Shown: one piece after another, positions 1-8,151 of the stretch
How the letters are laid out: the number at the start of each line of letters is the position of its first letter
How positions within the stretch are numbered: position 1 is the stretch's first letter
Source of the DNA: Pirellulaceae bacterium
GTDB taxonomy: Bacteria > Planctomycetota > Planctomycetia > Pirellulales > Pirellulaceae
Length of the DNA: 64,000 nucleotides
Assembly (NCBI GenBank): GCA_019636385.1
Contig: JAHBXT010000003.1
Coordinates: forward strand, 620,001-684,000
Direction: 5' to 3'
The notes under the pieces: generated by a model
What the model was told of the DNA's origin: nothing
What the model saw: only the letters and a program-made list of their open reading frames with translations
The model's database searches: none
Program-made: the position numbers and the translations under genes

Positions 1-326
1 AGTTGGTTCGTCGCGGCTCGATGCGCCGCAGCTATCTAGGGGTGCAGTTGGAAGTCAATTTCGGTTCTCAAGCAGCGCAAGATATCGGGCTTCCGCTGGG
101 CCGCGGTGCACTTGTAAAATCGGTTCTGCCCAGTTCGCCAGCAGCACGTGCAGGAATTCAGGTAGGCGATGTTATTTTGGAGTTCAATGGCCGAGCTGTC
201 GAGAATGATGGCCACCTAGTCAAGATGGTCAGTCTGACACCGGCCGGCAGTCAAGCGGAATTGTCCCTGTTCCGCAAAGGTGCGGTCCACAAGGTTTCCG
301 CCTTGCTGCAACCTAGCCCTGAATAG
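1..326 (+). CDS. C-terminal PDZ domain of an HtrA/DegP-like serine protease (5' truncated by window edge)
   Basis: The first codon lies outside the window, so only about 108 residues are visible. They form a PDZ domain: YLGV near the start as in HtrA PDZ1, the carboxylate-loop region GLPLGRGALV, then SPAARAGIQVGDVI and a NG turn. Such domains bind exposed C-termini of misfolded periplasmic proteins and control the trypsin-like protease domain ahead of them. The protease domain is not visible, so the assignment to HtrA rests on the PDZ sequence style alone. Other PDZ-carrying families (M28, S41 or site-2 proteases) are possible. A stop codon at 324-326 ends the protein. Confidence 0.7.
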   Translation, partial: LVRRGSMRRSYLGVQLEVNFGSQAAQDIGLPLGRGALVKSVLPSSPAARAGIQVGDVILEFNGRAVENDGHLVKMVSLTPAGSQAELSLFRKGAVHKVSALLQPSPE

Positions 327-588
327 CGCGCTACCCGGGGATTGTCAGCTCCCCAAAAATCATTCTGCGAATCGTCCGACGTCTGGCTGCACATGTCGGA
401 CAGGCCTCTGAGACTCGTGCAGGCTCGAATAAATCCCGCTGCACAGCCGCCCCCATCCGCTCCAACACCAGCCGAGGCTTGTGATTGCAGTCGCGGCGGC
501 GGGTCCTGCCACTATCGAGAAAAATGTGGTAGAACAGACACTTTCAGGTTGCCGACTTAGCACTTCACCTCATGGGAGCAATTTCGAC

Positions 589-1782
589 ATGACCAACGGT
601 CCGCTCAATCGTAAACTCAGGATGGGATTGGTGGGAGGAGGACAGGGATCGTTTATCGGACGCGTGCACTCGATTGCTGCCTGCCTGGACAACCGCGCTA
701 GCTTGGTGGCCGGGGCATTTTCCAGCGACCCGGCGCGCAGCCACGCGTCCGCCGCTGACTACGATGTATGCAAGAATCGCGCGTACGGTTCCTACCGCGA
801 GATGTTCGAAAAGGAGAAATCGCTGCCCGCGGACCAGCGCATCGACTTTGTCAGCGTGACGACTCCCAATCACACGCACTACGAAATCTCCAAGGCTGCT
901 TTGGAAGCAGGTTTTCATGTGGTGTGCGACAAGCCCATGACGTTCGACTTGGCGCAAGCGGAGGACCTGGCAGCCACGGTGGCTGCTAGCGGTTTGGTGT
1001 TTGCCGTGACGCACAACTACACGGGATATCCCCTGGTTCGCCAGGCACGTCAAATGATATTGGCCGGCGAACTGGGCGAGATTCAAGCGATTCGCTCCAA
1101 TTACATTCAAGGCTGGCTGCGCACGCGGCTCGAAGACGCGGATCAAAAACAGGCCGCCTGGAGAACGGATCCAGCGCGAAGTGGCGCCGCCGGTTGCTTC
1201 GGCGACATTGCGACTCATGCCTATAATCTTGGACGGTATATGACTGGGTTGCGGCCAACGGAGATCTCGGCTCACTTACGAGTCTTTGAACCTGGACGCA
1301 AGCTGGACGATTACGGTACAGCGATTATCAAGTTCGAAAATGGTTGCTTAGGCACCGTCACCGCGTCGCAAATCAGTCACGGTCGCGAAAACGATTTGTT
1401 CATCGAAATTGATGGCACGCGGGCTGCGTTGCAGTGGCGACAGGAGGATCCCAACCTGCTTATTGTCCGGCAGAACGGCCAGCCTCATCGGTTGTACACG
1501 CGCGATCCCAACGCTGCGCACATGGCCGGTAGCGGGGCAGCCGCCTGCCGATTGCCCAGCGGACACCCGGAAGGATTTTTCGAGGGGTTTGCCAACGTCT
1601 ACACTGCCGCTTTTGATGCCATGCTGGCGCACAGCCAAGGTCAGGCCGTCGAGCAGAGAGATACGGTCTATCCCAATGTACTGGATGGCGTTGAAGGTAT
1701 GCTGTTTATCCAACAGTCGGTGGCCAGCAGCCAGCAGGCTGGCGCATGGCTGCCATTTAGCTATGCTTTAGCTCGTCGTTGA
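589..1782 (+). CDS. Gfo/Idh/MocA family NAD(P)-dependent oxidoreductase
   Basis: About 397 residues. The Rossmann start is MGLVGGGQGSFIG near residue 12, and the family EKP motif appears as CDKP near residue 107 with THPNH-like TPNHTHYE before it. These enzymes oxidise or reduce sugars and cyclitols with NAD(P). The substrate cannot be read from sequence. The open frame runs back to a GTG at 481, but the ATG at 589 has GGGAG about 10 bases upstream and starts right before the Rossmann fold, so it is preferred. The next gene (tyrA) starts at or just after its stop. A second member of the family lies at 24557-25660. Confidence 0.9.
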   Translation: MTNGPLNRKLRMGLVGGGQGSFIGRVHSIAACLDNRASLVAGAFSSDPARSHASAADYDVCKNRAYGSYREMFEKEKSLPADQRIDFVSVTTPNHTHYEISKAALEAGFHVVCDKPMTFDLAQAEDLAATVAASGLVFAVTHNYTGYPLVRQARQMILAGELGEIQAIRSNYIQGWLRTRLEDADQKQAAWRTDPARSGAAGCFGDIATHAYNLGRYMTGLRPTEISAHLRVFEPGRKLDDYGTAIIKFENGCLGTVTASQISHGRENDLFIEIDGTRAALQWRQEDPNLLIVRQNGQPHRLYTRDPNAAHMAGSGAAACRLPSGHPEGFFEGFANVYTAAFDAMLAHSQGQAVEQRDTVYPNVLDGVEGMLFIQQSVASSQQAGAWLPFSYALARR

Positions 1783-1787
1783 ACGTT

Positions 1788-2648
1788 ATGACGCAGTACA
1801 ATCGCGCCGTAATCATCGGAGTTGGGCTACTAGGCGGCTCCATCGGCTTGGCCCTGCGCCGCAGACAGCTGGCGCGGACTGTTGTCGGACTTGGGCATCG
1901 CCCGCAAACCTTGCAAACGGCGCTCGAGCTGGGAGCCATCGACTGTGTGTGCAGCGACATTCAGACTGCTTGCAAAGCTGCCGACTTAATCATTGTGTGC
2001 ACCCCAGTTCAGGCCATTGTCAACTATGTGCAGCAGGCCTTGAAGTGCGAGCTGTCAGACAACTGTTTGATTACTGACGTTGGCAGTACTAAAGCCAATA
2101 TTTGCAAATCGCTCCGTTCGGCCAGCGCTCGGTTTTGTGGCTCACACCCCATTGCGGGCAGCGAAAAGAGTGGCGTGCGATTTGCTAGGGAGGATTTGTT
2201 GGTTGATCGACTGACCATCGTTACCCCAGATTCCAATACGCCACCCGAGTTGGCCCGGCAATCTGAGTTGCTGTGGCAGTCACTAGGAAGTCGCACGGTA
2301 GTAATGAGCCCGGATCAGCACGACCAGGCCCTGGCCCACGTTAGCCACCTGCCGCACATCGTCGCCTCGGCGCTGGCAGCCATCACGGATCAGCAATTGC
2401 TACCGCTGGTCGGCTCGGGGTGGTGCGATACGACCCGCGTCGCCGCTGGAAATGTTGAATTGTGGCAGCAAATCATCAGTGAGAATCGGCAGCCTGTTCA
2501 GCAAGCCATGCGAGTTTACGCTCGCTCACTTGAGCAGTGGATCGGCGCAATCGAGCGCGGCGATACCGAGCAGTTAGTCGAGTTGTTGCAGGCGGGCAAG
2601 ACCCGACGCGACAGCGTCGTCGGTTCACGCGAAACATCGGGTGATTGA
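1788..2648 (+). CDS. tyrA: prephenate dehydrogenase (TyrA family)
   Basis: About 286 residues. The N-terminus has the dinucleotide-binding IGVGLLGGSIG, followed by the TyrA signature SHPIAGSEKSG around residue 125 and HVSHLPH around residue 185. TyrA converts prephenate to 4-hydroxyphenylpyruvate (or arogenate to tyrosine) with NAD(P). No chorismate mutase or ACT domain is present, so it is the short monofunctional form. An in-frame TTG at 1779 overlaps the stop of the upstream oxidoreductase and could also start the protein. The ATG at 1788 is chosen because it directly precedes the fold. Tight spacing suggests co-transcription with the upstream gene, although the two have no obvious shared pathway. 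Confidence 0.9.
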   Translation: MTQYNRAVIIGVGLLGGSIGLALRRRQLARTVVGLGHRPQTLQTALELGAIDCVCSDIQTACKAADLIIVCTPVQAIVNYVQQALKCELSDNCLITDVGSTKANICKSLRSASARFCGSHPIAGSEKSGVRFAREDLLVDRLTIVTPDSNTPPELARQSELLWQSLGSRTVVMSPDQHDQALAHVSHLPHIVASALAAITDQQLLPLVGSGWCDTTRVAAGNVELWQQIISENRQPVQQAMRVYARSLEQWIGAIERGDTEQLVELLQAGKTRRDSVVGSRETSGD

Positions 2649-2724
2649 GCAACATCCGCAGCGCGCCCAACTGCGCTCAAATTCCATTTCACTTTTATGA
2701 CGCCTCCATTGACCTGTTCCAGCC

Positions 2725-5664
2725 ATGCACGATGCAACTTCTGAGATGATTTGGCAGATTGAAATCCTTCCAGCACCTGGTCAGCCCGATGTTGTCGGCC
2801 AGGGACTTCAAGCTGAAGCACGCGATCTGGGACTCGATGCCCACTTGTCCATCTCGGCCGCTCACGGCTTTCTACTGCAAGGTCAACTAGACCGGACACT
2901 GGCCCAGCAAGCCGCCAGTTCGCTTTTGTCTGACGCCATTGTCGAATCGACTACAATCGCCCAAGTTGGCGATCCCGTGATGGCCGAGTCCCGCAACGGC
3001 TTGAGCCAATTGGTGCATGTGTTGCTGCGCCCAGGTGTCATGGATCCGGTGGCGATCAGCTCGCTGCAGGCCCTGCAAGATATGAGCTTGCCAGTCGACT
3101 TTGTGGCCACCTACCGTAAGTACTGGCTCAGTGACCTCACGCCTCAACAATCGCAGAGGCTCATTCAAAAGCTTCTGTCCAACGATTCCATCGAACGTGT
3201 GGTGCTCGGCCCGCTCGAGCTACGTAGCTTGGATGTCGGCTCTCAGTACGACTTCCGCTTGCGCACGGTTGCGATTTCTACCTTGAATGAGCAGGAATTG
3301 CTGCAGCTCAGCAAGCAGGGACAGCTCTACTTGACCTTGCCCGAAATGCAGACGATCCAGCGGCATTTCGCAGAGCTAGGCCGCGAGCCAACGGATATCG
3401 AGCTGGAAACAATTGCGCAAACCTGGAGCGAACATTGCAGCCACAAGACGTTGGCTGGGCGCATCGCTTACACCGATGAAATTGGTACGCGACAATTCGA
3501 CAATATGCTCAAAGAGACCATTTTCAAGGCCACTCAAACGATTCGCGCTCAATTGGGCGCAGACGATTGGTGCGTGAAGGTCTTTTCGGATAACGCGGGT
3601 GTCGTACGCTTTGACGACGATTATCATGTGGTCTTCAAAGTCGAAACGCACAATCATCCCAGCGCCATTGAGCCCTATGGCGGAGCGAACACCGGTATTG
3701 GAGGTGTGATCCGTGATCCGATGGGCACGGGACTGGGTGCCAAACCGTTTTGTAATACCGACGTCTTCTGCTTTGCACCACCTGACGTCGATCCCGCCGC
3801 GCTGCCTCCCGGTGTTTTGCATCCGCGCCGCGTCATGAAAGGAGTGGTTTCCGGCGTACGAGATTATGGCAATCGCATGGGTATCCCTACCGTGGGCGGT
3901 GCGGTCTACTTTGATTCCCGGTACCTTGGTAATCCGTTGGTCTATTGCGGAAACGCGGGACTGTTGCCGATTGATAAAGTTGACAAGAAAGCTCAGCCCG
4001 GTGATTGGATTGTGACTGTCGGCGGACGCACAGGACGCGACGGCATTCATGGCGCTACGTTCAGCAGCGCCGAATTGACTAGCGAAAGCGAGTCGATCTC
4101 GGGTGGGGCCGTCCAGATCGGCAATGCGGTCACCGAGAAGATGGTGTTGGATGTTCTCATGCAAGCCCGCGACGAAGCGCTGTATAGCGCTGTGACCGAT
4201 TGCGGTGCCGGTGGCTTTAGCAGTGCCGTGGGCGAAATGGGCGAGCACGTTGGAGCAGAGGTGTGGCTCGAGCGAGCGCCGCTGAAGTATCAAGGCCTGA
4301 GCTACACCGAGATTTGGATTAGCGAAGCACAGGAGCGCATGATCCTGGCCGTACCTCCCGGCAAATTGGATCGCATGCAAGAACTATGCGCGGCGGAAGG
4401 CGTCGAGGCGACTGTGATTGGCCAATTTGTCGATTCGGGCCGCTTGCGACTGTGTTACGATGGCCACGAGGTGGGCAATCTAGGAATGGAGTTTCTACAC
4501 GGCGGCCGACCACCCGTGGTCCGTCAAGCCGCCTATCTACCTCCGGCATCCATCATCGCGCACGTTCCCGATCTGGATCAACAGCAGTGCCAGAGTAGCC
4601 TGCTGAGCATTCTCGGTTCACTGAATGTGGCCAGTAAGCACTGGATCATTCGCCAGTATGACCACGAGGTGCAGGGCGGCAGCGCCATCAAACCGTTGGT
4701 GGGTCCGGCTTGCCAGGCGCCTAGCGATGCCGCCGTCGTACGACCGCGATTGGACAGCCAGCGAGGCGTCGTGCTCAGTTGCGGCATGAATCCCAACTAC
4801 GGCGATTTTGACCCGTATCACATGGCCGCCAGTGCGATTGACGAAGCGGTTCGCAACGCGGTGGCAGTGGGGGCCGATCCCCGTCGCATCGCGATCCTGG
4901 ACAACTTTTGTTGGGGCAATACCGATCGTCCTGAAACGCTGGGAACGCTAGTTCGCGCGGCGCTGGCTTGCCATGATGTGGCCATTGCCTGGCAAACGCC
5001 GTTTATCAGCGGCAAAGATAGCCTGAACAACGAATTCACGTGGATTAATTCTGCAGGCGAGCGTCAAACGATCGCTATCCCCAGTACGCTACTGATTAGC
5101 GCGCTCGGCCAAGTGAGTGACGTGCGCCAGTGCGTGACGATGGATTTGAAACAAGCCGGCAATCGACTGTACCTGATCGGCAACAGTCGCTGCGAGTTTG
5201 GCGGATCACATCTGTTTCAGATCTTGAAACTGGTTGGTGGTCAAGTGCCGCAAGTTGATCTGTCGCAGGCGCGTGCTACTTTCCATGCGCTGCACGCCAG
5301 CATCGTCAATGGCCATGTTCGTGCATGCCATGACCTCAGCGAAGGTGGACTAGCAGTAGCTCTGGCGGAAATGTCCTTCGGCGGGCAACTGGGAATTGAT
5401 GTTGACATTACTCAAGCCGTCCGCGACGCCAATTTGAGTCCCGTCGAACTGTTGTTTGCAGAGAGCAACAGTCGCTTTGTTGTCGAAGTGGCACCGGAAT
5501 TTGAAGAAGCCTTTCAGCAACAGATGCATGGAATACCACTGTGGCTGCTTGGCCAAGTGGCGGCAAACGACCGCTGCCTGATTCGTTCCGCCCAGCGAAT
5601 GCTCATCGACCTACCCTGGTCTGAGCTGTTGACCGCTTGGCGCACGCCCCTCGATTGGGCTTAG
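2725..5664 (+). CDS. purL: phosphoribosylformylglycinamidine synthase, PurL with PurS-like N-terminus
   Basis: 979 residues, cytosolic, purine biosynthesis: FGAR to FGAM using ATP and ammonia. Residues 1 to about 175 look like two PurS-type halves, equivalent to the N-terminal domain of large PurL. TWSEHCSHK is at 233-241, the ATP/Mg motif KVETHNHPSA near 310, and the second half has NPNYGDFDPYH near 692 and CHDLSEGGLAVA near 868. The glutaminase domain that makes the gammaproteobacterial enzyme about 1,295 residues long is missing, so a separate PurQ must supply ammonia. The length is between small PurL (about 740) and large PurL. It is probably its own transcription unit, with 76 bases after tyrA. 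Confidence 0.95.
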   Translation: MHDATSEMIWQIEILPAPGQPDVVGQGLQAEARDLGLDAHLSISAAHGFLLQGQLDRTLAQQAASSLLSDAIVESTTIAQVGDPVMAESRNGLSQLVHVLLRPGVMDPVAISSLQALQDMSLPVDFVATYRKYWLSDLTPQQSQRLIQKLLSNDSIERVVLGPLELRSLDVGSQYDFRLRTVAISTLNEQELLQLSKQGQLYLTLPEMQTIQRHFAELGREPTDIELETIAQTWSEHCSHKTLAGRIAYTDEIGTRQFDNMLKETIFKATQTIRAQLGADDWCVKVFSDNAGVVRFDDDYHVVFKVETHNHPSAIEPYGGANTGIGGVIRDPMGTGLGAKPFCNTDVFCFAPPDVDPAALPPGVLHPRRVMKGVVSGVRDYGNRMGIPTVGGAVYFDSRYLGNPLVYCGNAGLLPIDKVDKKAQPGDWIVTVGGRTGRDGIHGATFSSAELTSESESISGGAVQIGNAVTEKMVLDVLMQARDEALYSAVTDCGAGGFSSAVGEMGEHVGAEVWLERAPLKYQGLSYTEIWISEAQERMILAVPPGKLDRMQELCAAEGVEATVIGQFVDSGRLRLCYDGHEVGNLGMEFLHGGRPPVVRQAAYLPPASIIAHVPDLDQQQCQSSLLSILGSLNVASKHWIIRQYDHEVQGGSAIKPLVGPACQAPSDAAVVRPRLDSQRGVVLSCGMNPNYGDFDPYHMAASAIDEAVRNAVAVGADPRRIAILDNFCWGNTDRPETLGTLVRAALACHDVAIAWQTPFISGKDSLNNEFTWINSAGERQTIAIPSTLLISALGQVSDVRQCVTMDLKQAGNRLYLIGNSRCEFGGSHLFQILKLVGGQVPQVDLSQARATFHALHASIVNGHVRACHDLSEGGLAVALAEMSFGGQLGIDVDITQAVRDANLSPVELLFAESNSRFVVEVAPEFEEAFQQQMHGIPLWLLGQVAANDRCLIRSAQRMLIDLPWSELLTAWRTPLDWA

Positions 5665-5673
5665 CTTGGCAAG

Positions 5674-5700
5674 CGTAGCCACGCTCGCCAGAGCGTGGAC
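5674..5700. repeat. dispersed hairpin repeat, copy 1 (perfect stem)
   Basis: GTAGC followed by an 8-bp perfect stem, CCACGCTC (5679-5686) and GAGCGTGG (5691-5698), with loop GCCA. It lies 10 bases after the purL stop. Related copies occur at 8091, 34264, 43917 and 47663. It may help end purL transcription, but no T-run of terminator quality follows. The rest of the gap to 5958 shows nothing else. Confidence 0.75.
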
Positions 5701-5958
5701 ATTTTCTGGTCGGCCATCTGCGTTTTTCGAGCGACCTTCTGCCGAACCCGTCTAGAGCAAATCCGAACCTGGACGCTCGCTCCCATCCGAATAATCGCTA
5801 CCTCCGGCAGCGATCCCCCTAGTCAAACAAGCGCTACAGCAGTTCACGCTGCCTGTCGACGGGGGCCGGCTGAGCTGTAGCCTAGATTTGCAAGTCGCAA
5901 CCAAGGTGTAGCGGTACTGCAGTCTGCCAACTTCCTAACTACAGAACATCCTCCAATC

Positions 5959-7173
5959 ATGCCCGCGACCGAGATCTCCTCCAACCTGACACCATTCTCA
6001 CCGTTTGTGCCCACTGCCGATGCAGCTCCGGTCGAGCTGACGGTGCAGGCCGTGCCGCATATCGGGAAAGTCCTGCACGTGATCAACGGCGAGCATTTTT
6101 CGGGGGCGGAGCGCGTGCAGCAATTGCTTGGGAAGTGCTTAGGAGATTTTGGCGTTCAGTCCGAGTTTGTCTGCCTTAAGCCGGGAAAGTTTCCGTCGCT
6201 GTGTGGGTTGGAGCCTGATCGCGTTACCTCGATACCCATGCGCGGGCGCGCGGATCTGCGAGTCGTCCATCAATTGGCTGAAAAAGTGTGCGCGCAGGAG
6301 TTCGATCTACTGCACGCCCACACACCACGATCGGCGTTGATCACGGCGCTGGTGGCTAAACGCACGGGTCGGCCCTGGTGTTACCATGTTCACAGCCCGA
6401 CTTCGCGTGACAGCACGCGCGGGCTGGTCAATCGTCTCAATGATTGGATCGAGCGCTACTCAATTCGATCTTGCACACGATTGCTGACAGTCAGTCGCAG
6501 TCTGCGCCGCGAAATGCTGCGACTGGGAGTTCCCAGACAGCGATTGAGTGTGGTACCTAACGGCGTGCCGGCCATCCAGCCCATCGACTCCCATGCGCGT
6601 CTGGATCGACAACGCTGGCGCTTGGGACTGATCGCACTCATGCGACCGCGCAAAGGCGTTGAAGTAGCGCTTGAAGCGATGGCCGAGATCAAGCGGCGCG
6701 ATCTGCCGATTGAACTGGAATTGATCGGCGGCTTCGAAAGCGACCAGTATCGCAATCAAATCCAGGCCCACATCGACTCTTGGGGATTGGATGGTAACGT
6801 CACTTGGACTGGCTTTACCAGCGACATCGCCAGCGCAATACGCCGCTTGGACGCGCTACTGCTGCCCAGCTTGTTCGGTGAAGGTATGCCCATGGTCGTA
6901 CTCGAAGCGCTGGCTGCCGCCGTGCCGGTCATTGCGACTCGAGTTGAAGGCACGCCAGAAGTTGTTCGTGATGGCACAGAAGGGCTGTTAGCTGAACCGT
7001 GCGACGCAACGAGTCTAACAGCGAAAATCATCCAGATGGTCAGCGATCGACGGCGCTGGCAGGAGATGAGCCGCGCGGCGTTGGAGCGTCACCGCCAAAA
7101 CTATACCGACCGCATCATGGCCCAGCGCGTTGCCCAAGTCTACGCCTCGATCCTTGGGCATGCCCAGCGCTGA
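5959..7173 (+). CDS. glycosyltransferase family 4 protein
   Basis: 404 residues with the GT-B fold. An N-terminal extension of about 35 residues precedes KVLHVINGEHFSGAER, the acceptor-side start typical of GT4. The donor half starts near residue 215 (LGLIALMRPRKGVE) and carries the EX7E-type motif GEGMPMVVLEALA near 310, followed by EGTPEVV. GT4 enzymes transfer a sugar from a nucleotide donor to glycans or lipids at the inner membrane face. The acceptor cannot be predicted. It ends 46 bases from the convergent hydrolase gene. There is no close glycan operon, but glycan genes recur elsewhere in the window. Confidence 0.92.
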   Translation: MPATEISSNLTPFSPFVPTADAAPVELTVQAVPHIGKVLHVINGEHFSGAERVQQLLGKCLGDFGVQSEFVCLKPGKFPSLCGLEPDRVTSIPMRGRADLRVVHQLAEKVCAQEFDLLHAHTPRSALITALVAKRTGRPWCYHVHSPTSRDSTRGLVNRLNDWIERYSIRSCTRLLTVSRSLRREMLRLGVPRQRLSVVPNGVPAIQPIDSHARLDRQRWRLGLIALMRPRKGVEVALEAMAEIKRRDLPIELELIGGFESDQYRNQIQAHIDSWGLDGNVTWTGFTSDIASAIRRLDALLLPSLFGEGMPMVVLEALAAAVPVIATRVEGTPEVVRDGTEGLLAEPCDATSLTAKIIQMVSDRRRWQEMSRAALERHRQNYTDRIMAQRVAQVYASILGHAQR

Positions 7174-7188
7174 CCCCTAACTACACTG

Positions 7189-7210
7189 GCCAGGGCCAAG
7201 GCCTTCTGGC
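7189..7210. terminator. possible hairpin between convergent genes
   Basis: GCCAGGGCC (7189-7197) pairs with GGCC-TT-CTGGC (7200-7210), with a 2-base loop and a small bulge. It lies between the stop codons of the GT4 gene and the convergent hydrolase. No T-run follows, so a terminator role is only suggested by position. Confidence 0.35.
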
Positions 7211-7219
7211 TCTCGCCTG

Positions 7220-8062
7220 TTACGCCTCAACAAGGGCCGGCCACACACTCCGGCAACGCGGCGCGAAAGCCCCCACGTGACCAATACTCTTCAGGCCATG
7301 CTCTTCTGGGCGAATTAATCGGCGAGTCACCGGAGCTTGCGGTAGCAGGTCGGCCAGTCGCCAGACTGCTGGGGGGGGAACCAGTGGATCATCCGAAAAT
7401 GCTACCAGCGTCACCGGGGCTCGCAAGCGATCACTGGCCAGTGGAGGCAGAGTTCGATCGGCCATTACGGAACCCCGGCGACTGCACCACCGCCGCCACT
7501 GCCAATAGGCGGGACCAGGAATATCTGCGCCAAACCCCAATCGCGTTCCTGGAAAATGCCCCAGCATGGCGGTTAACAATGGACCGTGGCCATGCCAGAT
7601 TGAACCGATTAAAACCTTGTGCCGCCAGGGGTGATCGCTTAAATGTACCGGCCCAGCGGCAACCGTGATCACTCGGTCGACAGCCTCCAGCTCGGGTTGA
7701 AACGGCATGGCCAATCCCCCCAACGAATGTCCCACAATCCATATTGGGATTCCAGGAAAACGGCCGGCCAGCCAGCGTCGAGCCGTGGCGGCATCGTCAA
7801 TACCCCAATCGGCCAAGGTTGCTCGCGATCGTCGCGGGTGTCCGGATTCACCAAAGTCGCGATAGTCCCAAGCCAACGCCGCCATCCCGCGTTCTGCCGC
7901 CAGCCAGCGAGCGAAATGCAGATAATACCGAGCCGGTACCCCAGTTGCGTTGCAAATCAGGACGGCCGCTGTGGGCTGCGCAGACGGTGGAGTCAACAAG
8001 CTACCGCGCAGCGGACCACCGGTTCCAGGAATTTGTACTTTTAACTCGTTCGAGTGATTCAT
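7220..8062 (-). CDS. alpha/beta hydrolase
   Basis: 280 residues. The nucleophile elbow GHSLGG puts the catalytic serine at 113. An acidic residue follows in FSDDPLVPP near 228 and the likely histidine in IGHVGAFAP near 264, giving a complete triad. The oxyanion region is NATGVPARYYLHFARWL, and WDYRDFGESG near 65-74 is typical of the family. No signal peptide is visible, so it is probably cytosolic. The substrate is unknown: an esterase, lipase or peptidase activity is possible. Convergent with the GT4 gene. A copy of the dispersed hairpin lies just upstream. Confidence 0.85.
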   Translation of the reverse strand: MNHSNELKVQIPGTGGPLRGSLLTPPSAQPTAAVLICNATGVPARYYLHFARWLAAERGMAALAWDYRDFGESGHPRRSRATLADWGIDDAATARRWLAGRFPGIPIWIVGHSLGGLAMPFQPELEAVDRVITVAAGPVHLSDHPWRHKVLIGSIWHGHGPLLTAMLGHFPGTRLGFGADIPGPAYWQWRRWCSRRGSVMADRTLPPLASDRLRAPVTLVAFSDDPLVPPPAVWRLADLLPQAPVTRRLIRPEEHGLKSIGHVGAFAPRCRSVWPALVEA

Positions 8063-8090
8063 TTTGGCTAGACCGACGTACTGGCACTAC

Positions 8091-8115
8091 GTAGCTACAC
8101 TCGCCAGAGCGTGGA
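8091..8115. repeat. dispersed hairpin repeat, copy 2
   Basis: GTAGCTACACTCGCCAGAG followed by CGTGGA matches the copy at 5674 in all but two positions. The stem has one A-C mismatch and one G-T wobble. It lies between the start of the hydrolase and the stop of the TPR protein, both on the minus strand. Confidence 0.7.
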
Positions 8116-8151
8116 GAGCTTAGTGGCGAACCCGCCTTTGGCACCTCCACC

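Noticed and set aside
481..588. GTG-start extension of the oxidoreductase
   Set aside because: The extra 36 residues have no family match, and the ATG at 589 has a ribosome site and precedes the Rossmann fold.
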